Positions 20,468-28,890 of a stretch of 49,269 bases of DNA are shown piece by piece. Source of the stretch: Acidobacteriota bacterium (GTDB lineage: Bacteria > Acidobacteriota > Polarisedimenticolia > J045). Each line of letters opens with the position of its first letter. Within the stretch, counting starts at the first letter, position 1. The stretch is taken from assembly GCA_017994815.1 (NCBI GenBank), contig JAGOJY010000032.1, forward strand, positions 1 through 49,269. The letters are read 5' to 3'. The notes under the pieces were generated by a model. The model ran no database searches, was not told where the DNA came from, and worked only from the letters and a program-made list of their open reading frames with translations. Position numbers and translations under genes: made by a program.

Positions 20468-20602
20468 GAGGCCTCCCCTTCTGCGCCGGAAACATACGCC
20501 GAGCCGGAGGAGGGCCGCATTACAGGCGTCGCCGCGTGGCGTAAGGCCGCGTGGCCCACGGCGGTGGTAATGTCCGAGGACCGCCAGTTCGCGGAGGTGC
20601 CC

Positions 20603-20848
20603 GTGCCCGAGACGCCGACTTGCCAGAGCTGCAGCATGCCGATCGAACGCGGCCGGTATTGCCAGCACTGCGTGGACGAAAACGGCGAACTGCAGTCGTT
20701 CGAGGTGCGCTTCGAGCGCACGGTGCAGCGGATGCTCGCGGCCGACCCGGCGCTGGCCCGCGCCGAGGCCGAGAAACGGACGCGCGCCTTCCTGCGCACG
20801 ATGCCGGCCTGGAAGGACCACCCGCGCCTGGCCGGGGAGCACTCGTAA
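20603..20848 (+). CDS. Small zinc-ribbon protein
   Basis: A short protein with CQSCSMPIERGRYCQHC at its start, that is two CxxC pairs that would bind one zinc, then a helical tail with FEVRFERTVQRML and RAFLRTMPAWKDHP. This matches the putative zinc-ribbon family Zn_ribbon_2, whose role is unknown. I prefer the GTG at 20603 because GGAGG lies five bases upstream, giving 81 residues. An ATG at 20570 would add 11 residues but has no ribosome site. Position between a divergent secreted protein and a protease gives no functional clue. Confidence 0.72.
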   Translation: MPETPTCQSCSMPIERGRYCQHCVDENGELQSFEVRFERTVQRMLAADPALARAEAEKRTRAFLRTMPAWKDHPRLAGEHS

Positions 20849-20892
20849 CCCGACCACTGCCAGCGCGTGTGCCACCTGTCCTCCCCTTCCGG

Positions 20893-20898
20893 TAATCT
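20893..20898 (+). promoter_or_regulatory. Candidate -10 box upstream of the C39-like protease
   Basis: TAATCT in a short gap, 55 bases before the ATG at 20954, resembles a -10 hexamer. No convincing -35 is present. Offered at low confidence because read-through from the zinc-ribbon gene is equally possible. Confidence 0.25.
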
Positions 20899-20953
20899 GG
20901 CCGCTCGACCCGCCGCCGCGAGTGCAACCCAGCCGGAGGGGAGGACGCCGACC

Positions 20954-21649
20954 ATGGCCGTGAGAACAACCCGCACCGCCGCGCGTCGCCCGCCACCGGC
21001 GGCCGTCCGGCTGTCGGTGCCGTACTACGCGCAGACCTCCGAGTTCTCCTGCGGCCCGGCGTGCGTGCTGATGGCCCTCGGGCATCTCGACCGGCGCCGG
21101 GCGTTGACGCGCCGGCTGGAGTTCGAGGTCTGGCGCCAGTGCAACATGATCGGCGTGCGCGGCGCGGACCCTCTCGGCCTGTCGGTGCCGCTGCTCGAGG
21201 CCGGCCACGACGTGCTGCTGGTCATGGAGCGCCGCCGCGCCTTCGACACCCGCAAGTGGATGCGCACGCTCGTCTCGCACGGTTTCGACCCGGAGGACGC
21301 GCTCGTGGCGCGGTTCGGCATCGAGCAGAACCGCCAGCGGGCGCAGGCGCGCGGCCTGGCGTTCCGGCGCGAGCGCCCGACGGTGCGCGGGATCCACGAC
21401 CGGATGCGCGACGGCTGGATCGCGATCGCGCTCGTGCACATGGGGCTGGTGCACGAACTCGACATCCCGCACTGGGTCGCCGTCACCGGCACCTCGGCGA
21501 CGCACGTGACGTTCCACGACCCGTACCCGCCGCGCGGCCGCAAGGGCCTGCGCGCGACGCGACGGGAGTTCCAGAGAATCCTCGACGACGTGCAGGTGTT
21601 CGGGATGAGCCCGGCGGTCGTGTTCGTCCGCGCGCGGCGGCGGGGATAG
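20954..21649 (+). CDS. Peptidase C39-like (DUF3335) cysteine protease
   Basis: The 231-residue protein has a papain-like core of the C39-like/DUF3335 family. The nucleophile lies in SEFSCGPACVLMAL (Cys near residue 33), the catalytic His in IPHWVAVTG near 174, and the acidic partner in FHDPYPP near 190. There is no ABC transporter domain or membrane segment, so it is not a bacteriocin exporter. The basic N-terminus is short and not a clear signal peptide. A GGAGGGGAGG ribosome site precedes the ATG at 20954. Family members are often standalone or fused to GNAT domains, with substrates mostly unknown. It converges on the helicase gene with a 6-base gap. Confidence 0.82.
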   Translation: MAVRTTRTAARRPPPAAVRLSVPYYAQTSEFSCGPACVLMALGHLDRRRALTRRLEFEVWRQCNMIGVRGADPLGLSVPLLEAGHDVLLVMERRRAFDTRKWMRTLVSHGFDPEDALVARFGIEQNRQRAQARGLAFRRERPTVRGIHDRMRDGWIAIALVHMGLVHELDIPHWVAVTGTSATHVTFHDPYPPRGRKGLRATRREFQRILDDVQVFGMSPAVVFVRARRRG

Positions 21650-21655
21650 CCGGAG

Positions 21656-23311
21656 TCAGCGGAAAAAGCGCGCGTTCGCCGGGTTGTCGCGGCGCGCGAC
21701 GACGTCGAGTCGCACGCTCGCGCGCGTCATGCCGGCGAACAGCAGCATGTCGGCCTGCGCGTCGCCGGGATCCGGGTCCACATCCACGAGGATCACCGCC
21801 GGGGACTGCTGGCCCTTGAAGCGCCCGACGCTGTCGAACGTGACCTGCCCCGGGGTCGTGACCTGGTTGCCGAACAAATCGTACGCACCGGTGAAGCGCC
21901 GCAGCCGGCAGGGGCCGGCCCTCTCGCCGAAGACCGAGCGCTCCGCGCCGCGCGTCGCCTCGTGGCGCGTGGTCAGGATCACGATGTCGTCGTGCGTGAA
22001 CCCCTGCGAGAGCAGCCCGCCGACGATCCGCCCGACGAGCGCCGGCTGCTCGGCCGCGTCCTTGAACGGGTGCACGCCGACGCCGAGGCCGGGCAGGTCG
22101 TTCGCTCCCTCGAACTCGAACGGCAGCGTCTGCTGCAGGAAGCGCGCGATCGACTCCGGCGAGCGGTAGTTCACGCGCGTGCGGAAGCCGACGAACCCCG
22201 GCAGCGCGACCGCGCCCGGTCCGCGCACGTTCTGGTCCGGGTCCTCGAGCCACAGCGCCCCGTGGTCGGGCGAGAGGAACAGCCGCAGGACCTCGGCCGC
22301 CTCCGGCTCGAGGTCCTGCCCTTCGTCCACGACCAGCGTGTCGAAGCTCCACGCCGCGGGCACGCGCTCCTCGACCACGCGCTCCTGCACCCTGCGCCAG
22401 AACGCGGGGTCGGTGCGCATCGCGCCGAAGTCGAGCGAGTGGCCGCGCTCCTTGAGGAACTCGGCGCACAGGCCGAGGAACGTGGCCACGCACCCGCCCG
22501 GGCGGACGATGTTCCTGACCCGCTCGGCCAGCGGCCGGTTGAAGCAGACGAACAGCGGCCGCCTGCCGCCCGCGACGGCGCCGTCGTAGAAATGCCGCGC
22601 GATCGTCGTCTTGCCGCAGCCGGCGGTGCCGCGGATCCGCAGCCGCAGCGGCTGCATCTCCAGCCCGTCGAGCAGCTTGACCAGCCCGCCGCTCAGGCGC
22701 GTGAAGCTGCGCTCGTGGCCCGAGATGTGGGCGTGGATGTCGGGGACGAGGTCGAAGTCCTGGCGGAAGAACGCCAGCACCTGCTCGCGGCGGGACTCGT
22801 GGCCGGCCTCGCCGCGCGGCAGGAGCTGCGCCACGCGCTGGCAGAGGCGGTCGGAACTCCCGGCGTGGACGATGCGGCTCTCGTCCAGTCCGGCCGCGCG
22901 CAGCCGCGCCAGCCGGTGGTCCGGGCAGTAAACGAGGTACTCCAGCTCCAAAGGGCCGCTCTTGCGCGCGATGCGGCGGAACTTGTCGCGCACGTGATCC
23001 AGCGCCCGGTGCACCTGCTCGCCGACGTTCTTCGGGCGACGGTCGTAGAGCTTGAATAGCCCCGCGTCGGTTTCCTCGAGCGGCCCGTTCTTCTGTTCGA
23101 CCAGGAGCGCCTGGCCGGCGCGGTTGACCACGACGAAGTCCAGCTCGCCGTACGCGGTGCGCCCGCGGTACTCCCGCGTCCAGTGCACGCTGTGGAACAC
23201 GGTGTAGTCGCCGGGCAGCTCGTCGCGCAGCGCGCGCAGCGTCTCCAACTCCGGCTCGCGCGCGCCCGCGAGAGCCAGCCGCGTGATGTCCGACGGCACG
23301 ATGTGCGCCAC
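21656..23311 (-). CDS. NERD-domain superfamily 1 helicase
   Basis: The 551-residue protein combines an N-terminal NERD nuclease-related domain (GELDFVVVNRAGQALLVEQK near residue 50, with the D and E-x-K catalytic pattern) and a UvrD/Rep-like helicase. Helicase motifs are in order: Walker A GTAGCGKTT near 230, Walker B VVDEGQDLEPE near 330, NYRSPESIARFL near 382, and GRFKGQQSPAVILVD plus FAGMTRASVRLDV near the end. It probably unwinds and may cut DNA, in repair or defence; no defence partner gene is adjacent. The GTG at 23311 follows GAGGGGCGAGG, and I prefer it over a GTG four codons later. It converges with the C39-like gene. Confidence 0.85.
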   Translation of the reverse strand: MAHIVPSDITRLALAGAREPELETLRALRDELPGDYTVFHSVHWTREYRGRTAYGELDFVVVNRAGQALLVEQKNGPLEETDAGLFKLYDRRPKNVGEQVHRALDHVRDKFRRIARKSGPLELEYLVYCPDHRLARLRAAGLDESRIVHAGSSDRLCQRVAQLLPRGEAGHESRREQVLAFFRQDFDLVPDIHAHISGHERSFTRLSGGLVKLLDGLEMQPLRLRIRGTAGCGKTTIARHFYDGAVAGGRRPLFVCFNRPLAERVRNIVRPGGCVATFLGLCAEFLKERGHSLDFGAMRTDPAFWRRVQERVVEERVPAAWSFDTLVVDEGQDLEPEAAEVLRLFLSPDHGALWLEDPDQNVRGPGAVALPGFVGFRTRVNYRSPESIARFLQQTLPFEFEGANDLPGLGVGVHPFKDAAEQPALVGRIVGGLLSQGFTHDDIVILTTRHEATRGAERSVFGERAGPCRLRRFTGAYDLFGNQVTTPGQVTFDSVGRFKGQQSPAVILVDVDPDPGDAQADMLLFAGMTRASVRLDVVARRDNPANARFFR

Positions 23312-23340
23312 GGCCTCGCCCCTCGCCCGGAATGGTAACG

Positions 23341-25143
23341 CTAGAACCCGGGAGGGCGCTCCGCGGCGACGCCGAAGGCGCGCTCGAGCGCGATCCCGGC
23401 CGTGGCCAGCGTGCCCTCGTCGAACAGCCGGCCGATCAACGACACGCCGTGCGGTGCGCGGCGCTTGGTCGCGAAGACCGGCAGCGGGTGCGCCGGGTCG
23501 GGCGCCCAGTCGCTGCGCGCCTGCACGATCTCGATGAACCCGGCGGGCAGCACGAGCGCGGGGTGGCCGGTGAAGTTCGTGATCGTGAGGATCTCGTCGC
23601 GCAGCGCCGGCACGAGCAGCAGGTCCACGCTCTCGAAAACGCGCTGCATCTCGAGCGCGACCTTGCGCCGCAGCCGGTCGGCCTGCACGAAGTCCACCGC
23701 CGAGAGGAAGCGCGACTGGCGGAAGATGTTCGGCCAGGCGTCCGGGACCTGCACCCGCAGCTGGTCCACGCCGCGCGAGAGCGTCAGGTCCTCGAACGCG
23801 GCGGCGGCCTCGGCGAAGAGGATCGTGTTCAGCGACGCGTAGGGCCAGTCCGGCAGGCGGACCTCGACGGGCTGCATGCCGATCTCGCGCGCGGTCCGCA
23901 GCGCGGCGCGATCGACTTCCGTCGCCGGGGCCTGCTCCATCCACGCCGGGACGAAGCCCACGCGGAGCCCGGTGACCGGTGCGTTGGCGTCGAAGTCGAG
24001 GTGGCCCGGCAGGCTCGCGAGGTCGCCCGCGTCGGGTCCGCCGATGGCGGCGAGCACGAGCATCGTGTCCTCGACGCCGCGCGCCATCGGCCCGAGCTTG
24101 TCCATCGACCAGCACAGCGTCATGGCCCCGGTGCGCGGCACGCGGCCGAACGTCGGGCGCAGCCCGGTCACCCCGCAGCGCATGCAGGGATCGACGATGC
24201 TGCCCTCGGTCTCGCTGCCGAGGGCGAAGCCGACCAGCGCCGCGGCCGTCGCCGCGCCGGGCCCGGCGCTGCTGCCGCCGGAGCCTTCCTCCGGCACCCA
24301 GGGGTTCATGGTCTGGCCGCCGAACCAGACGTCGTTCAACGCCAGCGCGCCGAGCGAGAGCTTGGCCACGAGCACCGCGCCGGCGCGGTACAGCCGCTCG
24401 ACGACGACCGCGTCCGCGTCGGGAACGCGGTCGCGGTACGGCTCGGCTCCGTAGGTGGTGCGGATGCCCTTGGTGTCGAGCAGGTCCTTCACCCCGAACG
24501 GGATGCCGTGGAGCGGGCCGCGGTAGCGGCCGGCCGCGATCTCCCGGTCCGCGCGGCGGGCCTGCTCCAGCGCCAGCTCCGGCGTCGGCGTGATCACGCA
24601 CCTCAACCGCGGGTCGAACCGCTCCATGCGCGCGAGGTAAATGCGCGTCAGCCGCTCGGACGTGAGCGCGCGCGACTCGATCCAGCGCGAGAGGCGGCCG
24701 ACCGTCGCGAAGGCGATGTCCGCGTCGCGCGACGGCAGCGGGCCCGGGTCGCCGGCCCGGCGCACGAACCGGTCGCGCGCCGCGGCTGCCGACACGCCCG
24801 GGACGAGCGGGTTCCACAGCGTCGCCGGCGCCAGCCCGTCCTCCAGCGAGAGCCGGCGCGGGCCGGTGCGGCGCTCCATCGTCGCCGCCATCGAGCGCCG
24901 CCAGCTGCCCGCGATCTGCTGCCGGTCGGCGTCGGTGAACTCGACGCGGACGAGCTTCTGCGCCTCGGCGATCGTCGCCGGCGTGATCTCCGGGCCGGTC
25001 GGGGCCGCCGTGCCGAACGCCGGCGGCGTGCCTTGCGCGGGCGGGGTCGGCGGCTTCTCCGGCTGGCCGAGCGCGGCTTCGGCCGCGGCGCCGGCGAGCC
25101 CGGCGGCGGTGAGCGCGAGGAACTCCCTGCGTGTCTCCGGCAT
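23341..25143 (-). CDS. Amidase signature family protein with Tat signal
   Basis: The 600-residue enzyme starts with a twin-arginine signal (ETRREFLALTAAGLAGAAAE), so it is likely exported folded. The amidase signature core holds the Ser-cisSer-Lys triad: Lys in IPFGVKDLLDTK near residue 225, cis-Ser in EGSGGSSAGPGAATAA near 296 and the nucleophile in GSETEGSIVDP near 320, followed by GVTGLRPTFGRVPRTGAM. The nucleophile loop lacks the usual TGGSIR sequence, but I recall related exported amidases with TxGSIV, so it is probably active. It hydrolyses an amide or peptide C-N bond; the substrate is unknown. The ATG at 25143 follows AGGAGG. The gap to the downstream helicase gene is 29 bases. Confidence 0.88.
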   Translation of the reverse strand: MPETRREFLALTAAGLAGAAAEAALGQPEKPPTPPAQGTPPAFGTAAPTGPEITPATIAEAQKLVRVEFTDADRQQIAGSWRRSMAATMERRTGPRRLSLEDGLAPATLWNPLVPGVSAAAARDRFVRRAGDPGPLPSRDADIAFATVGRLSRWIESRALTSERLTRIYLARMERFDPRLRCVITPTPELALEQARRADREIAAGRYRGPLHGIPFGVKDLLDTKGIRTTYGAEPYRDRVPDADAVVVERLYRAGAVLVAKLSLGALALNDVWFGGQTMNPWVPEEGSGGSSAGPGAATAAALVGFALGSETEGSIVDPCMRCGVTGLRPTFGRVPRTGAMTLCWSMDKLGPMARGVEDTMLVLAAIGGPDAGDLASLPGHLDFDANAPVTGLRVGFVPAWMEQAPATEVDRAALRTAREIGMQPVEVRLPDWPYASLNTILFAEAAAAFEDLTLSRGVDQLRVQVPDAWPNIFRQSRFLSAVDFVQADRLRRKVALEMQRVFESVDLLLVPALRDEILTITNFTGHPALVLPAGFIEIVQARSDWAPDPAHPLPVFATKRRAPHGVSLIGRLFDEGTLATAGIALERAFGVAAERPPGF

Positions 25144-25209
25144 GTGCGCCTCCTGGTGCGACGATCGTAAGCCCGCCGGCCGGCGCGCGTCGCGGGAGCG
25201 CGGCGTCCC

Positions 25210-25215
25210 TATAAT
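25210..25215 (+). promoter_or_regulatory. Consensus -10 box giving a probably leaderless transcript
   Basis: A perfect TATAAT lies only 8 bases before the ATG at 25224. Transcription beginning the usual 6-8 bases downstream would start at or beside the start codon, and there is no Shine-Dalgarno sequence. No clear -35 is seen in the GC-rich stretch upstream. Confidence 0.55.
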
Positions 25216-25223
25216 CGGCGCCG

Positions 25224-26114
25224 ATGGCACCCCGACGGCTTGCCCTGTGCGCGGTGGCGTTGCTCCTCGGGCCGGCGGCCGACGGCGCGCCGCTGGAGCA
25301 GCGCGAGTCGCTGACCGTCGTGTCGTTCAACATCCGCTACGGCACGGCGAAGGACGGCGACAACGCCTGGCCGCGGCGCCGCGCGATGCTGTTCCACGTG
25401 CTGCGCGCCGCGGCGGCGGACGTCGTCGGCCTGCAGGAGGCGCTCGATTTCCAGGTCGCGGAGATCCTGGCCGCGGTGCCCGGGTTGGCCGCGGTCGGCG
25501 TCGGCCGCGAGGACGGCGGCGATGCCGGGGAGACGTGCGCGATCCTGTTCCGCAAGGACCGCCTGCGCGTCGCCGAGGCCGGGACGTTCTGGTTCTCGGA
25601 CACCCCCGACGTCCCGAACTCCAGATCGTGGGGCAACAATCTCGCCCGGATCTGCACGTGGGCCCGCTTCGTCGACGGCGACGGGCGCGGCTTCTACCAC
25701 TTCAACCTGCACCTCGACCACCAGTCCCAGCCCTCGCGCGAGCGCAGCACGATCCTGTTGCGCGAGAAGATCGAGGCGCGCGCGTTCCGCGACGACCCGG
25801 TCGTGATCAGCGGCGACTTCAATGTCGGCGAAGACAACCCGGCGCTCGCGACCCTGACGGCGCCCGCGGGCACGGCGCCGTTCCGCGACGCCTTCCGCGT
25901 GCTGCACCCCGACGCGAGCGAGGCCGGCACGTTTTCGGACTTCACGTTCGGCGCTGTCGGCGGCGAGAGGATCGACTACATTCTCGTCCAGCCGGGGACC
26001 GAGGTCCTCGCCGCGCGAATCGACCACTTCAGCCGCAACCGGCGCTACCCGTCAGACCACTTCCCGGTCATCGCGACGATCAACCTCGCGACCCGCCAGC
26101 CTCCGCGACCCTGA
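25224..26114 (+). CDS. Exported endonuclease/exonuclease/phosphatase-fold hydrolase
   Basis: The 296-residue protein has an N-terminal signal peptide (RRLALCAVALLLGPAADG) and the full DNase I-like motif set: VVSFNIRYG near residue 35, VGLQEA near 71, YHFNLHLDH near 155, VVISGDFNVGE near 193, ERIDYILVQ near 250 and RYPSDHFPVIAT near 273. These give the catalytic Glu, Asp, Asn and His residues and the metal site. Exported members cleave phosphodiesters in lipids, nucleic acids or sugar phosphates, and the substrate is not clear here. The ATG is directly preceded by a -10 box, suggesting leaderless translation. Confidence 0.88.
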   Translation: MAPRRLALCAVALLLGPAADGAPLEQRESLTVVSFNIRYGTAKDGDNAWPRRRAMLFHVLRAAAADVVGLQEALDFQVAEILAAVPGLAAVGVGREDGGDAGETCAILFRKDRLRVAEAGTFWFSDTPDVPNSRSWGNNLARICTWARFVDGDGRGFYHFNLHLDHQSQPSRERSTILLREKIEARAFRDDPVVISGDFNVGEDNPALATLTAPAGTAPFRDAFRVLHPDASEAGTFSDFTFGAVGGERIDYILVQPGTEVLAARIDHFSRNRRYPSDHFPVIATINLATRQPPRP

Positions 26115-26205
26115 CTACGCGGCCGGCCGCAAGACGTGGCCTTCGCCGGTGACGCTCCTCGCGCGGTAGACATCGCCGGCCAGCACGTGTTCCTCGATCG
26201 CGCCG
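26115..26205. other. Convergent gap, no gene seen
   Basis: Ninety-one bases between the exported hydrolase and the GT2 gene. A 12-base palindrome GCGGCCGGCCGC lies at 26119-26130. A short minus-strand frame here has coding-like composition but no start codon of its own, so I do not call a gene. Confidence 0.4.
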
Positions 26206-27282
26206 CTACGCCGCGCCGTGCTCGAGGCCCACGCCGCGCGCGCGATCCTCGGCCGTGACCAGTTCCGGCCGCGCCGCGCGCCGGCGCAGCGGCCGGGCGA
26301 TCCGCGACAGGACCTCGGTCGCCAGCCCGGCCGCGCAGGCCAACTGGTCGAACCAGAGGAGCGGGACGAACAGCGGCCAGCCCCGCATCCGCTCGCGCGC
26401 CGCCGCGGCGAGGAAATCGCCGCTGAGCACGGCGGAAGCGACGAACCCCCCGGCGGCCGGCGCCAGGAGCAGCGGCTCCAGCGCGGCGAAGCCGAGCAGG
26501 GCCAGCCCGGCCGCGCTCGCCACGCAGCCCCAGCTGAAGCGCGCGCCGACGTTGGCCTGCCGCGGTCGCCGCAGCACCTCCCGCGTGCCGCGCTGCGCCA
26601 GCGCCAGGCGCAGCCAGCCGCGCGCGCGCAGGAAGTCGTTGCGCGCCAACCGCGCCAGCGTGAAGCGCTTCAGGTGCGTGACCTCGACCCGCTCGTCGAC
26701 GAGGATCGGGCCGGATCCCCGCGCCAAGCGGGCCCCGAAGTGCAGATCGCCGCCCCCGTGCAGGCAGGTGAACGCCTCGGGGAACCCGCCGACGGCGTGC
26801 AGGTGCTCGCGCCCGAGCACCGCCAGGCTGGTGTTGATCCAGCGCAGCGGCCGCGGCGCCCGGAGGGTGCTGTGCCGGATCCAGAAGTTCTTGTAGCGGC
26901 TGACCAGGTCGCCCAAGTGCGCGCCGCGGTCGTAGACCGCGAACACGCAGCCGACCCGCTTCCGCTCGAGCATCCGCGCCGCCGCGGCGATGGTCGTGAC
27001 GCTCGCCACGACGTCGGCGTCGAGGAACGCCAGCACCGCGCCCCGGGCCGCGGCAGCGCCGGTGTTGCGCGCCGCGTGGTCGCAGCGCGAGCCGTGCGAG
27101 AGCAGGACCTGCGCCCCGTGACGCCGCGCGATCTCGGCCGTCCCGTCGGTGGAATGATCGTCGACGACGATCAGCTCCCAGTCGCGCGGCAGGTCCCGCA
27201 GCGCCGCCAGCACGCACGGCAGCGTCGTCTCCGCGTTGTAGGCGGGGATGATCACGGAAACGCGCGTCGGCCGCGGGCTCAT
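26206..27282 (-). CDS. Family 2 glycosyltransferase with C-terminal membrane segments
   Basis: The 358-residue protein has a GT-A fold domain: VSVIIPAYNAETTLP at residue 8, LIVVDDHSTDGTAE near 38 and the metal-binding acidic motif FLDADVV near 88. GGFPEAFTCLHGGGDLHFGA near 165 resembles the ED-containing acceptor region. Residues from about 250 contain two or three hydrophobic segments, so it is probably membrane-bound and transfers a sugar to a lipid carrier or glycan. It lies downstream of, and on the same strand as, a GT39-type transferase 37 bases away, so the two may build one glycan. Donor and acceptor are unknown. Confidence 0.85.
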   Translation of the reverse strand: MSPRPTRVSVIIPAYNAETTLPCVLAALRDLPRDWELIVVDDHSTDGTAEIARRHGAQVLLSHGSRCDHAARNTGAAAARGAVLAFLDADVVASVTTIAAAARMLERKRVGCVFAVYDRGAHLGDLVSRYKNFWIRHSTLRAPRPLRWINTSLAVLGREHLHAVGGFPEAFTCLHGGGDLHFGARLARGSGPILVDERVEVTHLKRFTLARLARNDFLRARGWLRLALAQRGTREVLRRPRQANVGARFSWGCVASAAGLALLGFAALEPLLLAPAAGGFVASAVLSGDFLAAAARERMRGWPLFVPLLWFDQLACAAGLATEVLSRIARPLRRRAARPELVTAEDRARGVGLEHGAA

Positions 27283-27319
27283 CGGGCGGCCGCACTGTAG
27301 CGGAATTCGCGCGAGAAGG

Positions 27320-28831
27320 TCAACGGCGCTGGTAGAGCATCACGGTGATGCCCTGGAAGCGCTGCACGTTGGCGACGATGTAATCGCGCTGGATTTCGCG
27401 CTGGACCGTGCGCGAGTTCGACTGCGGCGTCAGCGCTGCGCCGGCGTGGCTGAGGACCAGCCAGACGCGCGGGTATTCGCGGGCCAGCGCGTGGATCTTC
27501 GCCAGGTCGGGCGCCGGCTGCCGCCCGCCGCCACCCCACGCCGCGGACGCCACGTCGACGACCGGCAGGTCCCCCGCGCCGGCGCGCCGGGCGTAGTACT
27601 CGAACGGCTCGCGGACCATGTAGACGTAGAACGTGATCGCGTCGCCGGGGCGCAGGCGCTCCAGGACGAAAGCGGTGGCGGCGCGGAAGTCTTCCTTCTG
27701 GTACTCGGTGTACCAGTAGTGCACACCGCGGGCCGAGCTGAACGCGAGGACCGCGAACAGCGCGAGCGCCGCCCAGCGCGGTCGCAGGAGTGCCAGCGCC
27801 GCCGCGTACAGCAGCACCAGCCCCGGGACGACCGCGATCAGGTAGCGCGGGATCAGCGCCGGTCGCGCTTGCGAGATCGCGAAGACAAACAGGACGACGC
27901 CGACGGTGCCGATCAGCGCCCAGCGCGCGCCCCACGGGGCCCACGATTCGCCGCCCGGCGGAGGGTTACGCCGCGCGGCCACGACGGCGCCGAGGCCGAT
28001 GGCGAGCGCCGCCAGCAGCAAGGCCAGCGTCCCGCCGTAGCCGGTCCACTCCAGCGCGGCGAGGCGCAAGTCGGACAGTCCGGGCCGCTCGACCCAGTCC
28101 AGTTGGCCACCTTCGTTGTGGACCAGGAACCAAGCCTGCGGCGCCGTGATCGCGCCGGTCAGCGCCAGCGCCGCGGCGAAGCGCCGCCAGTCCGGCGCGC
28201 GCGGCGGACCGCTGAGCGCGGCGAGCACGTGGACCGGCAGGTTCAGCAGAGCCGCCGCGTGCGCGTACACCGCCAGGCCGCCCAGCGCCGCGTACCCGAG
28301 CCAAAGGACCCACGTCGAGCGCTCCAGCGCGCGCAGGAACAGCAGCGATTGCGCACAGGTCAGCAGCAGGAGCAGGGCGTAGCAGCGGCTTTCCTGCGCG
28401 TAGTGGAGGAAGAAGCCGTTGAGCGCCAGCAGCACCGCCGCCGCGGCCCCGGGCCAACGCCCGAACAGCCGCGAGGCCAGGAGGTACACCAGCGGCACGC
28501 AGCCGACGGCGGCGATCGCCGACAGCGAGCGCAGGGCAGCCTCGCCGTCGCCGAACAGCCGGATCCACAGGTGCAGCAGCAGCGCGTGCAGGTTGGAGTT
28601 GGCGTCGTAACCGAACAGGCGCGGCAGCAGGTCCGCGAAGTCCAACCCGGACCGCACGGCGCTGAGACCCTCGTCCAGCCACAGGCTCTTGGCGCCGAGC
28701 TGCCAGAAGGCGAGCGCAGCCGCGAGGGCCGTTGCGCCGGCGGCCGCGAACGGGGCCGCGGCGCCGGTGCGGTCCGGCGGCGCGGCAGCCGACCCGGAGC
28801 GCTTCGTGCTCGGCGTGCGCATGCCGCGCAT
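27320..28831 (-). CDS. ArnT/PMT-like (GT39/GT83) polyprenol-dependent glycosyltransferase
   Basis: The 503-residue protein has about eleven transmembrane helices. The first periplasmic loop carries SLWLDEGLSAV near residue 49, where Asp-Glu is the expected catalytic motif of the C-type membrane glycosyltransferases. HYAQESRCYALLLL near 143 and a C-terminal soluble domain from about 390 fit the PMT_2/ArnT layout. These enzymes use polyprenyl-phosphate sugars to modify lipid A, proteins or glycans. Two Met codons (28831, 28822) could start the protein. It follows phoR on the same strand after a 59-base gap, so co-transcription with the Pho genes is possible but not shown. Confidence 0.83.
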   Translation of the reverse strand: MRGMRTPSTKRSGSAAAPPDRTGAAAPFAAAGATALAAALAFWQLGAKSLWLDEGLSAVRSGLDFADLLPRLFGYDANSNLHALLLHLWIRLFGDGEAALRSLSAIAAVGCVPLVYLLASRLFGRWPGAAAAVLLALNGFFLHYAQESRCYALLLLLTCAQSLLFLRALERSTWVLWLGYAALGGLAVYAHAAALLNLPVHVLAALSGPPRAPDWRRFAAALALTGAITAPQAWFLVHNEGGQLDWVERPGLSDLRLAALEWTGYGGTLALLLAALAIGLGAVVAARRNPPPGGESWAPWGARWALIGTVGVVLFVFAISQARPALIPRYLIAVVPGLVLLYAAALALLRPRWAALALFAVLAFSSARGVHYWYTEYQKEDFRAATAFVLERLRPGDAITFYVYMVREPFEYYARRAGAGDLPVVDVASAAWGGGGRQPAPDLAKIHALAREYPRVWLVLSHAGAALTPQSNSRTVQREIQRDYIVANVQRFQGITVMLYQRR

Positions 28832-28890
28832 TGTGGACCGCCGCCAACCATGCTGTCAGCGGCGTGCGTGGGCTTGGCAGGCCGCCCGGC

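Noticed and set aside
20954..21649. C39-like gene as part of a bacteriocin export system
   Set aside because: There is no ABC transporter domain, no adjacent precursor peptide with a double-glycine leader and no membrane fusion protein; the sequence fits the standalone DUF3335 family.
23341..25143. Amidase judged inactive because the nucleophile loop reads TEGSIV, not TGGSIR
   Set aside because: I recall related exported amidases with TxGSIV and the same following GVTGLRPTFGR block. Lys, cis-Ser and nucleophile Ser are all present.
26115..26230. Short minus-strand frame ending at 26115 that reads like a protein C-terminus (EEHVLAGDVYRARSVTGEG)
   Set aside because: It has no start codon of its own outside the GT2 gene, is under 60 residues, and cannot be joined to the GT2 frame without an unsupported shift. 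It may be a remnant, but I cannot support a gene.
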